Below are positions 36,100-49,450 of a stretch of DNA of 64,000 nt, in pieces. The stretch lies in the NCBI GenBank assembly GCA_019925105.1, contig JAHGAU010000004.1, positions 868,001-932,000 of the forward strand, written 5' to 3'. The translations under genes and the position numbers were made by a program. This stretch comes from Niebla homalea (lineage: Eukaryota > Ascomycota > Lecanoromycetes > Lecanorales > Ramalinaceae). The notes below the pieces were generated by a model, which was not told where the DNA came from, made no database searches, and saw only the letters and a program-made list of their open reading frames with translations. Each line of letters starts with the position of its first letter. Position 1 is the first letter of the stretch.

Positions 36100-39000
36100 A
36101 TAAAGGTTAATATATAGTATATTAACGTTTTTAAGAATAATATAATATAACGTCCGTAATAAAAAAATTAAAGCCGTAATATTAATATTTAAATCTAAAA
36201 AAGTTAAAGATATCGATATTATAATAATATAGGAATTATTATATAGCCTATATATATATTTATTTATTAACCCAAAGGAGGGGTTTTATTTAACCTTTAA
36301 GGGGGATAAAATAACCAGAATATATTTCTTTATAAATAAGCGACTTAATATAAATAATTAAGATATTACTTATTATAATAGAAACCTTTATATATTCTAT
36401 ATTATAAAGAAAAGGGACTTAAAGGGTAACCTTAATATTTATAACGTATATAACCCGCCGCCGGTTAATAAAGAAAAACCTTTTATAATACCGTTATTTA
36501 AAAAGGTCTTAATTACTTTAAATAAATATATATTGCTTAAAAACTTTAATTTATATTACTATATATAAAATAAGGAAAAATATATAATAAACTATATTAA
36601 ATCGGACAACTTATTATTAATTACCGCTTAAGTTAATTTTTTATTATTAATACTATAAGGGACTATTACGTAAGAAAATTATAAATTTAAAATAATAATT
36701 AATCTAACCTTTAATATAGAAAAGGTTGCCGGCGCGGTCGTAATATATAAGTTATAAAAGGACTTAAAATATAGCTCGGATTATATACCGATATAAATAA
36801 CCTTAGACTAGATTATTAATACGTTTATATTACCACCGGTAAGGAAGGCATAAAAAATAATTAAGGAAATAAAGGTTTATATAAAAGCAGGGGAGATAAT
36901 AGTATAATTCGCAGACCTTCCTTAACTAAATAATAAAGACCGGATCGACCTTTTTATAGAGTAAATAATAAAGGTATTAAATAAAATAATCGATAAAATT
37001 ATCTTAATAATAAAACCCTCTTAAAGAGTTAAAACCTATTAGAATAAAAGGTATATAACCGTAACTATAAAGGTAAAAAGGTTAATTAAATAAACCTTTA
37101 AGTATAGGAATTAGGAGATATTTAATTAATTAAAGGTTACTTAAAAGGAAAAGAAAAGGATTATTAAAAAGGTTAAATAAATATACTTTTAATCTACGGT
37201 ATATAACTTAACGGTCTTATTTCGTGGTATTTAAAAGCTAATAAAGTATAATAAAGAATAAAATAGAAAACCAAAGTTTATCGTTAAATTCCCGTCCCTT
37301 AAAAGATCCGATAATATATTAATTAATACCTTTAACGGTAAGATTAAGGTCCTTAAAGGAATATTTTTTTTTCCGTTAAAAATTAACCTAAACGATATTA
37401 ACGGCGCTTTATATTTTAACCTTATATTAATAAATAAAGTAATAATATAAGATATAATAATTAGGGCGATTAATAAACTAAAGAAAAATAAAGCCCCGGG
37501 ATTAAATAAGATTCCTAATAAATTCCTAATAATAATAACCTTATTTTTTAAAAAGGTTTTTATTTACCTTTTTAAGTATATTTCAATATTAATTATTACC
37601 CGCGTAAGTTTAAGAAGGTAAAAATAATTATCTTTAAGAAGTTTATTAAGCCGGATTACTTTAAGGTAAAGTTTTATAAACTTATTATATTCCTATATAC
37701 GTTAAGGAAGGCCTTAAAAACGGTAATAACGAGGATCCTTAATAATTATATAGAAAATTACGGACTTTTCCCCGATTAATAAATAAGAATAAGGAGAGGT
37801 TAATTAATAGAAATAGCCCTTAAAAGACTAATTAACGGCGTATATATAATATAAAATTACGGGAAGAAATATATTATAAGTCTTTTTTCTTTTAATATTA
37901 TAAGTACCTTTAATAAAATAAACTATTAAAAATTATTATATAACTTAAAGAAGAAAGGGATATTATTTTTCTTAATTAAATAAATAAAGAATTTCTTAAA
38001 TAACCGAACTATATCGATTAACCTAGGATAAAAGATAAGCTTAATAAAGCCTATTATAATAAGGATTCCTTAAAGATTGCTTATTTTTTTTATATTATTT
38101 TTATTCTTTAATAATTTATTAATTAAGGAGTTTATTAAGTTAAAATAAAAGGTTTAAATTAAAGGTTTTATTAATAATATTTATTTCTTAATTTATAATA
38201 TTTTTATATATATAAACTATTTAGAATTAAAATAGGTTTATAAAGTTTATTTTTAATAAATAAGAACCTATAAAGCTTAATTTATATTATATAAGTATAA
38301 ACTTATTTATATAATTAAGAGTTTAAAATTATATAATATAATAATTATAATAAACTTAAATAAAATTATAATAAAGCCCGATACTAATATTAAAATCCTT
38401 AACCTTTAAATAAATAAAAAGCTTAATTAAAAAGACTATATAAGAAAGGTTTAAAAAAGATAATTTTATAAGAAAAAGGCTTTATTTATCTCGCTATATT
38501 AATATAAAGAGTTATATTATAAAAGGCCCGGATTATTTATTAGGTTATAATAAAACTAGCTATAATATATATTATGGTTATTTAATATATATTTAAGGGT
38601 ATTCCGGGATATAGGAAAGAGTTTATCTAGATATTATAGAAAGTCTAAAATTAATATTTAAAAGTAATTAACGATATTTATAAAGTAACCCTTATCCCGG
38701 TATTAAAGTCTAAGGTTTTTATACCGCCGATTAAAGTTTTATTAAATTAAATAATCGTTTAAGCAAAATTAAAAGATATATATACTTAATTATAATAATA
38801 GGAAACGGGCGGATCCGTTAAAATCTTAATAAACTTAAAGTTAAAAGGAGTAAACTAAAAATATTTATCTCCTTTCCTATTAAGATAAAATAAGAATAAG
38901 CGGAGAAAAAGGTTAATTTTACTAATATTTTAAAGGTTAATTTAAATAAATATAAATTCCCGCCAGGCATAAGAAAAACCGAGATTAAAAGGATTTAAAA

Positions 39001-39900
39001 AGTAAAGATTATAACGATTACCTTATAAACTATAATAAAGTAAACCGAACGCTAATAGAAATATAGAGACTCTATACTTTAAGGTTATTATTACTTAACC
39101 TTTAACGATAAAAAGATTATTAATAAATATCTCCGCCGTTATAATATTATAAAAAGGGTAATAACGTATTAACGATTTAACTCCGGACGGGTAAAAACGG
39201 TTTAACTTATTTCTTATTTATTATATATACCGGGGGTCAGATAGATATTAAATATAAATACGGATAAAGGAAATAGGACGTTATATATATTCTTATTTTT
39301 ATTCCTTATTTACGGAGGTTAAATTAAAACTTATTATAAAAACTAATACTTATAATTACCGTTAAATATTATTTATAAAGCGGGGTATTCGGGTAGCTAT
39401 TAAGTTTATAATATTTACCGGATTATTATTATAATTTAACCTTATTATAAAGATAAATAAAATTATTAAAGACTTTATAAAGAAGGCCCGTTATTAATTA
39501 AAGAAGAAAAAAAGGAGCGGAAACCGGTTACGTTAATTATATAAACCGGAAAGTATCTTTTATAACTATAAAGATATAATAATAAACGTTTATTAAAAGT
39601 CCTTAAAAAAGTTAATAACAATAATAATATAAAAAGGATATATATTAAATACGTAAGTATTAATAAGGATATTTAAAGGTATTATATAAGATTAAGGTAA
39701 TATAAATGTATAAAAGAACGGAAGAGTAATAAGTTTAAGGATAGCCCTTATAAGGATACGGTCGTAATATTACGGATTTTCTTAGGGGAGTTAAAATATA
39801 GGAAATATATAAATAGATTATTACTCTTTAAACGGCCGTTAATATCCTTTACCTTAAAGGATAAAAAGTGGAAACCTGATAGACGCCGGTTTTTGCTTTA
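36100..39900 (+). pseudogene. LINE ORF2 remains: endonuclease and reverse transcriptase
   Basis: APE-type endonuclease: DIDIIIIQELLYS at about 36210-36250 (expected IQEPW), NVYNPPP at about 36440-36465, KNFNLYYY (expected GDFNLHH) near 36538, and SSDYIPI (expected SDHIPI) near 36775-36800. Reverse transcriptase: KGIFFFPLK near 37360, AINKLKKNKAPGLNKIP at about 37468-37520 and the active site as GFINNIYFL at 38163-38190, where the family has FxDD. C-terminal coding seems to continue to about 39900. Four catalytic or metal-binding residues are lost: Asn for Asp, Tyr for His, and Glu-Leu for Glu-Pro-Trp. Confidence 0.85.
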
Positions 39901-42900
39901 ACGTTATAAGTATCAGGTTTTTACGGTTATTAATAAGGCTAAAAGGCCGCGTATTAAGGAACGCCGGAATTAGCTTAACTAGACCCGTAGTATAAATCAA
40001 TCAATCAATCAATATTATATTAACTATAGCGGTAATAATACTTAGAAATAAATTCTGTAATACCGTTAACTATAGGAAGTAGACGGAGAAAGCTCGATAG
40101 GATATTAACCGATTATATTAAGGTAATAAAGTTAAAGGGATCGTTAAACTATATATTATAATGTATAAACGCTTAATCGGCCCTTATTATAATGAATATA
40201 TAAAAGGTTATCGAGGAGAATATCCTTTAAAATATTAATTTTACTACTTTATTAATAGAATTAAAAATTAAAGTAATTAAGGTTTTACCAATTTTAAAAG
40301 AACAGAAAAAAGCCTATAACCAAGTATAAGCTATCCTTAATATAATTACTAATAATATAATCCGTTATTAAATTAAGGGGATTCAGAATCCTTACTTAAT
40401 TTAAAAAAAGCTTAAGTAGCTTTATGTTATTAAAAATACGATAATTAAGGATTAAGTACTTTAAAAAATTATCTTACCTAAACTCGTTTAAGTACGTGAA
40501 TCTATAGGAATACTCTTAAGAGCTTAAACGGCTTTAGAACAAGTTTTTTAACCTTAAGATTAACGTATTAAATTAATAATATATTATATTCTTCCGGATA
40601 AACTTAAAAGAAAAATATAACGCATATATATTCTTATTAGAGCAAGCTATAAAGGGTAAAGGTATTAAGATAAATATTAATTAATTTATTATTACTCTTA
40701 CCGAGTATAACCGCTAATAATCCAATATAAACGAGGCTATAAAGGCAATATAGGCCCAAGTTAATAATTACGGTAGATAGGAAAAACGTAAGAATAATAA
40801 GTTAAAGGAGAAGGATAAATATATATATTATAAGGGGCTATATAAGTCGATAAATGCTGGTATAAATATCCCGATTAACGAATAAACGGTTAAAAACCAA
40901 AGGATAAGAAGCTTAACGTTAAAAAGGGAGTAAAAAAGGCTAAATCAAATAGAGAGGAAATTATAACTATAAGGGCTTTTACTATAAGAATTAATATTCT
41001 TATCCGAATTAATAAAATAATAATAAAGCGTAACTTATTATTACCTTAATAAAAGCGAACTTACTTTATCCTTAATATAGCGGCCGATATTTATTATACG
41101 TAAGATCGTACTTTCTTTATAGATTATTAATAAGCTAATAGTATAAATATTAACTTCTAAATAAAGGGCATTTCTAATAATAAGGATATAAAGGTAATAA
41201 GGATTAAAACGATTACCTTATAATCGGTCTTTAACGGTAAAGTAAAGTTAATTAAGTTAACGGATATATAATACGTACTTAAGATAAATAATAACCTTGT
41301 TTCCTTCAGAGCTCTTAATAAGAAGGGTTATAATATAGGTATAGGATAGGGACGATAACGAGTCTTTAACTTAGACGACCGTAATATCTTTATTGGATTA
41401 ATTCTCGACCGAAGCTTAATAATAAAACTTTAATTTACGGTTATCGGTAAAATATTAATAATATATTCTTTAAGGCCGGTATTATAGGATTAACTATATA
41501 AACGTTTTACTTATTACGGGATAGATATTATTAAATAGGCCGTAAAGATTATTACCGGTATTAATATAAAGAAAGCGGATTTATTTTAACTATAAGAATT
41601 TAAATATAATCTTTTTATAAATTATATATTATAAGTAAATAAACGAGAACTCTATTATATTCTTATTACCGTAAAAAGCGGATTAAGCGTTTATGTAACG
41701 GGGCTTATTAATATTATAACATCGCCGGTAATAGTAATATTATACGTATTATCGGTGGTTACCGATATTATATAATTTTAACCGATAATATTATAGATAT
41801 AATATTTATTTACATAATTAAAGGCCGTAATAAACTATTAAAAATATTAAAGGAATACTTTATTAAAATGAAGGCTTAAGGGTATACCCCAGTTTATATC
41901 CACGGTAATAATAAGATTATTATAGGTAAAGAGTATGTCGTATTATATAAAGACCTCGGATTATAGTATAAGATAATAGCTCTATATAATCTATACCAAA
42001 ACGGTATCGCTAAACGTGGCTTCCGGACCCACTTTAATAAAGTAAGGTCGATTCTTTATGCAGTTAATATGCTTCAGAAATTTTAAGGTAAAGCCCTTAT
42101 TTATTCAGTCTATATAAAGAACCGATTACTTATAAAGGCCATTAAGGGCGTAATACCACTTAAAGCTTAAACTATAAACAAGCCCAATATTACTTACCTA
42201 CGTTTATTCGGGTGTCTTACGTACTAAGGTATTATAAAGAGCCAAAAGTAAAGAAGCTCAAGTATAAAAGCGAGAAATATTAACTTATAGGCTATAAAGC
42301 TTTAAATTAATACCGACTCTGGAGTCTTAAGTTAAAGAAAATTTTTATTTTAACTTACGTTCATTTTAACGAGTAAATAACTATAGTTAATAACGAGGAG
42401 GAGTATAATAATATTGACTGGGTATTTATTAATGTCGTTATTAATAATAACGATAATAACGTCACTAACGTGGACGATAAGAAGGGTAATAATTTAAACG
42501 CAGATTCTTTAAGGGAGGCTTAGTTAAATACCTTAAATTTACCAAATTCTTTAAATTCCTTAAATCCTATATACTTTTTAAATACTGGAAATCCACTATT
42601 TTAATACGAATCCGATAATAATAAGACCGAATTCCACTCCGTATACGGGGGTGAGAACCAGGGTAACGACGTTACCGGCTTAAGTAAGGATAATAAGGAT
42701 AAGCCTTAAGGGCGTTAACTAAGGGGAGGAACACGTAAGGACTATAAGGCTTTTTTAGGAATAAGGATTAATAATAAAAAGGCAACTTTTATATATTTAG
42801 GAACCTATACTTTTATTCGTAAAGCTTAAGGTATTATCTTAGTTAAAATACCAATTTTACTTAACGTCTATAATACCTTAAAAGGCCCGGACGGTAAGAA

Positions 42901-43314
42901 GTGGCTTAAGGTTTTTAAGACCGAGCTTAATTATATGGATATATAAAAGGTCTAAGAACTCTTACCGATTCCATTAAACTATTATATAAATACGGACCCA
43001 TAGGGGAGATTCTTCTGTATAAGGCCCGTTGGGTAATAAAAGGATTTCGTTAATAATAAGGTAAGGATTACTTATTAATGTTCTTAGCCATGATAAAGTC
43101 TATAAGCTAGCGTTTATTACTTATAACTATAGCCTAAGATAATCTTAAAACCGAAGTAATTAATATCGTATCAGCCTTTCTTAAGATTATTCTTAAAAAC
43201 CGGATCTGGGTAAAGTAACCATACGGTTTTATAAAGACTAAACCGAATAATGAGTAATTAATATATTATCTTTAAAAGGCATTATATAGCCTTAAATAGG
43301 CTTTACTCGAATAA

Positions 43315-43456
43315 TGTCAGAAGTGCAGAAGGCGAAGACCTCGGCTATTACCAAAAGAGGGCTAGTCTACTTCCTGGACTTCTCATAAATAGATATCGCT
43401 TAACACCTTATATAGTACTTACTTAATTAAGCAAGTTATACTTTATTATTTCAACA
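43315..43456 (+). repeat. 5' LTR of copia B
   Basis: 142 bp. The outer half is clean (TGTCAGAAGTGCAGAAGGCG), the inner half carries several RIP changes (TATACTTTATTATTTCAACA). Confidence 0.92.
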
Positions 43457-43471
43457 GGTTATAAGCCCGGC
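43457..43471 (+). other. Copia B primer-binding site (half-tRNA-iMet type)
   Basis: GGTTATAAGCCCGGC directly after the LTR, identical to that of copia C although the LTRs are unrelated. Confidence 0.75.
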
Positions 43472-43479
43472 TTATATGC

Positions 43480-44513
43480 CTATTACTACGTTCAGCAATT
43501 CAGTAAGCCTTAACTATACTATATAGCTTAAACACCTTAAGAGCCGTCGCTTTACCATCGTAACAGCTTTTATCATTATTATAACTGCTATAGTTACTTA
43601 GCAGTCCTATCGATTTAGGCCTTAGTTACCCGAAAATAAGGAAACTAAGACGGAAAATAAGAAAACTGGGACGATACCCAGCCTGAAACCGCATTTATAC
43701 GCAGACCGTAAGATACAGTAGCCTTATATACCGATCTACGCGTACGCTATAAGGGTATAAGAGTACTTACAGGGCCGTTAAATTGGCGGATCCTTAATAT
43801 ACGCATTAATATCCTTAAAGAATAAAAGGAAACGTTTATTTATTATTAAGGTAATTAAAGCGGTTTATAAAGCCTATTATTATATATACCTAGCCTTTTA
43901 ATTAAGTTAATTACTTAATTTAAGCTATTATTATTTTAACCTTATATTGAAATTTACCTTAATTACCGTATTAAAGTTTAAGTATAAAGAAAAGTAAAAT
44001 ATTTACTTTTAAGGCTCTTTCCTTTTTATTAAAATTATTAAGGCTTAAATCAATTATAACTTTATTTTTAGGGACTTTTTATTAAGATCTTTATTATTAT
44101 TAAGATTATTAAGAATATATTAATTATTTTAATTTATACGTTCTATTACTTTAGCCCGTAATTAAATTATTTATCCTTAAATAATATTCTTTTACCCGGC
44201 GTATTATATATATTCTATAAACTTTACGCCTTAAATAATCCGTTAAAATTAAAAAGCTCTATTATTTATTATTAGCCCTTAAATTACGGTTCTTATTAAG
44301 TAAAAAGAAACTCCGGGCTTATTATCGTTTACTTTATAAGATATTCCGTTTTATACGTATATTATTTAAGAAAGCTATAATTTTAAAGGATAACGACTTA
44401 AAATATTATTTATTATTATCGCTATTTAAGTTATCCCTATTTAAGGGCTCAGTATTATTAATTATAATCCCATCGCCCTTTAACGATAAAGATCTCTTTA
44501 ATCTTTAGGGTAA

Positions 44514-44547
<34 letters not shown>

Positions 44548-47500
44548 TTAACCCCTTTAAGATTACTAATACCTTTAATAAGGTTATTAAGCTTAAGGAT
44601 AATTTTGGATATATTATATAGGAACGTAAAATAAATAAGAGGCTCGAGCTTATCCGGCTTAACTATTAAATTACAGATTCCAGCCTATACCTTATTAAGA
44701 CCGATATTCTTAAGGGTAATAAGCTTATAAAGGCCCAAAATACTTATGATTAAGGGCACTTTATAACCTATGTTATAATCCGTATAAAGATTAAGGGGAT
44801 TAATTAATATATTATTAAGAATATTAAGAATATTAAAATAACGTAAAATATTTTCCGTATTCGGTATTAGCTTAAAGGCTTAAGTTATTTTATATTAACC
44901 CTTAAACGCTTTACCTCTTTTACCCTTAATTAATACTTAGATTTAAATAAGTATTATAATAAATATTAAGATTTTTTTAATGAATTATAAAATTTCTAGG
45001 GTATAATTATTATTAATAATAACGTACTTATTTAATAATTTTATAAAAGCCTTAACCCGGAATATAAAGTTTATATTAATTAATATAATAATAAGTATAA
45101 GCCATTTTAAACGGCTAATAATAATATTAACGTTTTAAAATACGTATTTATTTATATTGTTAACCGGTTTCTTTAATATAAAGCCTTAAATAGGACGTTT
45201 ACGTTTAATATTATGGCCTTTACGGCTATTATTACCGATTTACGCTTCCGGGACAATATCCGTTTAAATAACTTTATTCCGTTTTACATTTTTCCGCAGT
45301 TTAATATCCATTAAAGTTATTACGTTAAGGTCCTATAAAAAAGACGTTTTTATATTATTACCGGCTATCGCTTACTTTACGGGTATAATAAATCGACTTA
45401 TAATAATGATAATAAACGCCGTGGTAATAATAATAATAGTAACATAGGTACCGGTAACGATTAAAAACGCCGGCGCCGCGGTAACGGCGGTAATAACGGT
45501 AATAAAAATAATAATAAAAGTAACAATAAGTCCAAGGATAAGGAATATAAAGCCCCTTTAAAAGCTAAAACCTTAATAAACCTAGCCTTTACATACGTTA
45601 CCGTCATTATACCGGTTTTACCGCCCGTTATTTACCGGGATTACCAGGTATATTTAACTATAAATATATCTGCTCTTATTATTTATATCTTTATCCGTAA
45701 AGAACTCCTCCTTAAGCTTATTATTATTAAAGGCTTTTCTAAGGGGAGGAATACTATTTATATTAGAGTTGTTAAAATCCTATATTAATTTAATTGAGGC
45801 GTCCGTAATTTTATTATTTATAACGTCCTTTTTATTTTTAATAATACCTTTAATTTTATTAACCCCGGACAGTTATAATAAGCCGGTTATCCCCTTAAAT
45901 AAAGTAATAATCCAGAGGATTTAAATATATTTATCAGCCGTAACGGTATTTTTATAAAATTTTTATTTACGGCTTTTTACTTTCTTAAAATTAATATTAA
46001 AGTTATTTATAATTTAATACCCGTAACTTTATATAGTACTTCCGTAAATTAAGAAGCTTTAAAATATTAATATAAAATAATAAGGTATATAAAGGAATAA
46101 AATATTAAATTCTTACCGGAAATAATAATTAATATTAACCTTTTTAACTTATTAAATCTATTAAAAGACTATAAGTACGTTATTTATATAGAAATATAAA
46201 TAAAGCTTAAGCTAAATAAAAGTTATATTAAATTAAATATTTATTAAAATAAACTTATTTATTCCGACTTAATTAACTTTATTAATAATATAAAAATTAA
46301 TTTTAAATAAATTATTATTTTTATTAAAGACGTTATTAAAGTTATTTATATACCCTTATTGTTAAATTCTTTATATAAAACGGTTTTTAAGGTTTTTTAA
46401 GGCTATATAAAAAGAATCCATTATTTAAATTACTTTATCCGTTATTTATATATTAATAATAATAATATATATAACGGCTTTTAATTTAATAATTAACGGT
46501 ATATTAAAGGGATTTAATAAGAGTTTATAATACTTTATAACCCTTAATAAAACGGTATTTCTAAATAAATAAGTTAAACCCTTATTACCCGGGCTTATAT
46601 AATATTATTAAATAATAATTTATTATATATTCTTATTATTAAACTTATTATTATAACGGCCTTTATATATAATATAATATTTATAAATATTTATAATATA
46701 TTAAATTAAACTATAAATCTTAAGAAACCCGATTAATCTTTTATTAAGAAAATTAAACGACGCAATATATATTAAAAATATAAGCTTTTAAGTATAAATT
46801 AAATAAAATTTTAAATTAAAGCCGTTAAAGGATACTTTATCGGCTTTAAGGGTTATTACGTTTATAAAATACTTATATTAAATAACCGGGTTTAACGTTA
46901 TAATTATATTAAATATTTAAAGGATAAAACCGTTTAACTTAAATATAAGGTTAATAACCTTTTACCGGTTTATTACTTAATATTAAAATAAAGGAGATAA
47001 TTACCGTAGATTTTTAATTATTATTAAAATAGATACATTTTAATAATAATAAAAATATAAATAATAAACCGGTTATTATTATTATATAAGGCTTTTATAT
47101 TATAAACGTTACGGATAAAACCGATAATATTATTATTAAGGATATAATTAAACTTATATTTAATAAGTAATTTAAGTTTTATATAACCTTAAAATTTATA
47201 ATTATTAAAGAAAATATTAAGAAAGAAAATTTATTTATATTATTTTTATTTACTTTTAATAATAATATTATAAAAGAATCTCCGGGTATATATATTTTTA
47301 TAAACTTAAACTTATTTAATTTTTACGATTTAATTTTATATTATTATCCGTCTTTAAAAAAATTTATTAAATTTCTAGATTTATTTACTTAAACTTATAT
47401 AATTAAAATATAACCCTTAAGTTACCGGCGTAATTAAAACTTTAATTATTAAGCCGTTAACTTTTAACTAATACTTATATATTTTATAGCCGTAATCCTT

Positions 47501-49250
47501 ATAAATTATATTAAGTTTATAATTTATATATATATTATAAAGGATATATACCGTAAAATAAAATAAAAGCTTATTATAAAAAATAAAGTTAAATCTTTAA
47601 AAAGAATAAAACTTAAATCTTAATAAATTTACCTTTTAATATTAACGTATTAAATAATAAGTAAATCTATAAGTATAAATATAAACTAAATAATAATATT
47701 ATTTAATATAAAATTAAGTAAATAATCTATAGATTTTAATAAAAAAAAACTTAAACTTCTTTAATAATTTTATAATAATTATTAAATTTATAAATTATAA
47801 GGCTTTCTTTATTATAACGGTTATATATAATTTAAAAATTAAGTAAATAAATATTAAAATAATATTTTTTATAATAACGTTCTTAAAAAAATTTATATTT
47901 ATTAATTAATAAGTTTTAATAATAATTTAAATTATATTTATTTATTAAATAAAGCTTTTTATAAACTTAAATAATTACCCCGGATTTAATATTAATACCT
48001 TTTTATATTCCTTAAGAAACTTAATTATTATTATATTAATAAAGATTATAACGTATTCTTAAACCCGGATATTAATATTATCGTTATTATATATATTAAT
48101 AATATTTTAATAATAAAAGTTAATAATCGGATTATTATTAACTTAAAGGCTTAATTAAATAAGAAATTTAAGATATCCGATTTAAATTTATATAATTAAT
48201 ATTTAAATATAAGTATTATTTATAATTAATAAAATTAAACTTTAACTCTTAATTAAAAAAGCTATATTAAATAAATTTTTATTTAATTTAATATATATAA
48301 TAATTCTTTCTTTAAAAGTAATAGTATAATTATTTTTATAAATAATTAAATGCCTATTTTAAGCCGGTTAATAAGGAATATACCACTTTAAAGTAATTCC
48401 GGCTTAAATATTAATTCGTTATTAATTTATTTATATATATTATAATAAATATTAAGCTTAATATAGCTTATACGGTATCGGTAATATTACGTTACGCGTT
48501 TAACCTTAATAAAAAGTATTAAATAATTATTAAGAAAATCTTTTATTATTTCCGTAATATAACCTCCTTAAAGTTTATCTTTCGAGGCCCTTTAAAGCCC
48601 CTTAATAGCTATACGGATTTAAACTACGCCGGCGACCCGTAAATACATCGATCCATCTCCGGGTATACCTTTAACCTGGGAAGTATAGCCATTAATTAGT
48701 CTTTAAAACGTTAACTGACTATAACCTTATTTACCTATAAGGCCGAGTATATAAGATAGTATAACGCTATTAAAGAAACGATCTGGCTTAAACGGTTGCT
48801 GGCCTAGCTTATTAAAGTTACCCTAAATCCAATAATATTACCGGCCCTTAAAGATAAGGATATCGTATAAGACCACGCTCTTCTCACCTGGCCTAAACAC
48901 GATATTAAAGCTTTTGCCCTTATTACGGTGATCTTTTATAATAACTAAGGAGCGATTATACTAGTTAAGGACCTTATAAATCACTTAAAGATAAAGCATA
49001 TATATATTAAATATTACTTTCTCCGGGAATATATAATTAATAAATAAGTGGAGTTTATATACTGTCCTACCGGTAATATAATAACGGATAGCCTAATAAA
49101 GCCGTTATTAAGGGACGCTTTTCAAAAATTCAGAAATCATTTAAGATTAAAGTAACTATACCTTTAAAGTTTGGGATATACCCCTTATTATTAGAGTTAA
49201 GATAGATATACCCGTTATTGCGGTAATACGGTTCAGTGGGAGCTTTTACT
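43480..49250 (+). pseudogene. Copia B gag-pol remains
   Basis: Gag: a readable start near 43620-43720 (NKETKTENKKTGT, IPSLKP) and an Asn/Arg/Gly-rich tract at about 45400-45540. Reverse transcriptase: KAFYKLK*LPRI near 47950, YLFIFLKKLNYYYINKD, and active site IIYINNILII at about 48083-48112 (YVDD expected). RNase H: YTDLNYAGDP near 48610, YKAEYI near 48735, and ILVKDLINHLKIKHIYIKY at about 48958-49015, then YCPTGNIITDSLIKPL near 49060-49110, a close match to the copia RNase H end. Stops are frequent in the centre and few in RNase H. Confidence 0.85.
44514..44543 (+). repeat. (ATT)10 microsatellite in copia B gag
   Basis: 30 bp of perfect ATT. Allelic in position to the 73-unit run of copia A. 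Confidence 0.9.
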
Positions 49251-49308
49251 CCTTGCTTAATAAATAGTATAGTATTATAATATTATAAAGCTACTAATCA
49301 AATAGGAG

Positions 49309-49450
49309 TATTAGAAGTACAAAAGGCGAAGACCTCGGCTATTACCAAAAGAGGGCTAGTCTACTTCCTGGACTTCTCATAGATAAATATCGCTCAGCAC
49401 CTTACATAGTATTTACTTAACTAAGCAAGTTACACCCTACCATTTCAACA
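49309..49450 (+). repeat. 3' LTR of copia B
   Basis: 142 bp. Here the inner end is mutated (TATTAGAAGTACAAAAGGCG) and the outer end CACCCTACCATTTCAACA is clean, opposite to the 5' LTR. Confidence 0.92.

Larger units (their letters stand above)
34204..40012 (+). mobile_element. Full-length Tad1-like LINE, plus strand, 5.8 kb
   Basis: It runs from a 25-bp leader through ATG 34229 (ATGGCGACGAACAAAGGG) to a tail of about four ATCA units ending at 40012. TATTATATTAACT at 34191-34203 and 40013-40025 is a 13-bp duplication of copia C sequence. ORF1 and an endonuclease plus reverse transcriptase ORF2 can be traced. No LTRs and a tandem tail identify a LINE; the NVYNPPP endonuclease motif and RT order fit the fungal Tad1 group, which is inference. 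The first 150 bp and last 140 bp are much less RIP-mutated than the middle. Confidence 0.92.
43315..49450 (+). mobile_element. Copia B, complete Ty1/copia element, plus strand, 6136 bp
   Basis: LTRs 43315-43456 and 49309-49450 (142 bp) begin TGTCAGAAGTG and end CATTTCAACA or TTATTTCAACA. AATAA at 43310-43314 and 49451-49455 is the target duplication, in the RT gene of copia C. A primer-binding site follows the left LTR. It is the same family as copia A (opposite strand) and the solo LTR at 31268. The middle 44000-48500 is among the most A+T-rich DNA of the window while 43315-43760 and 48600-49250 keep much original sequence. Confidence 0.93.
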
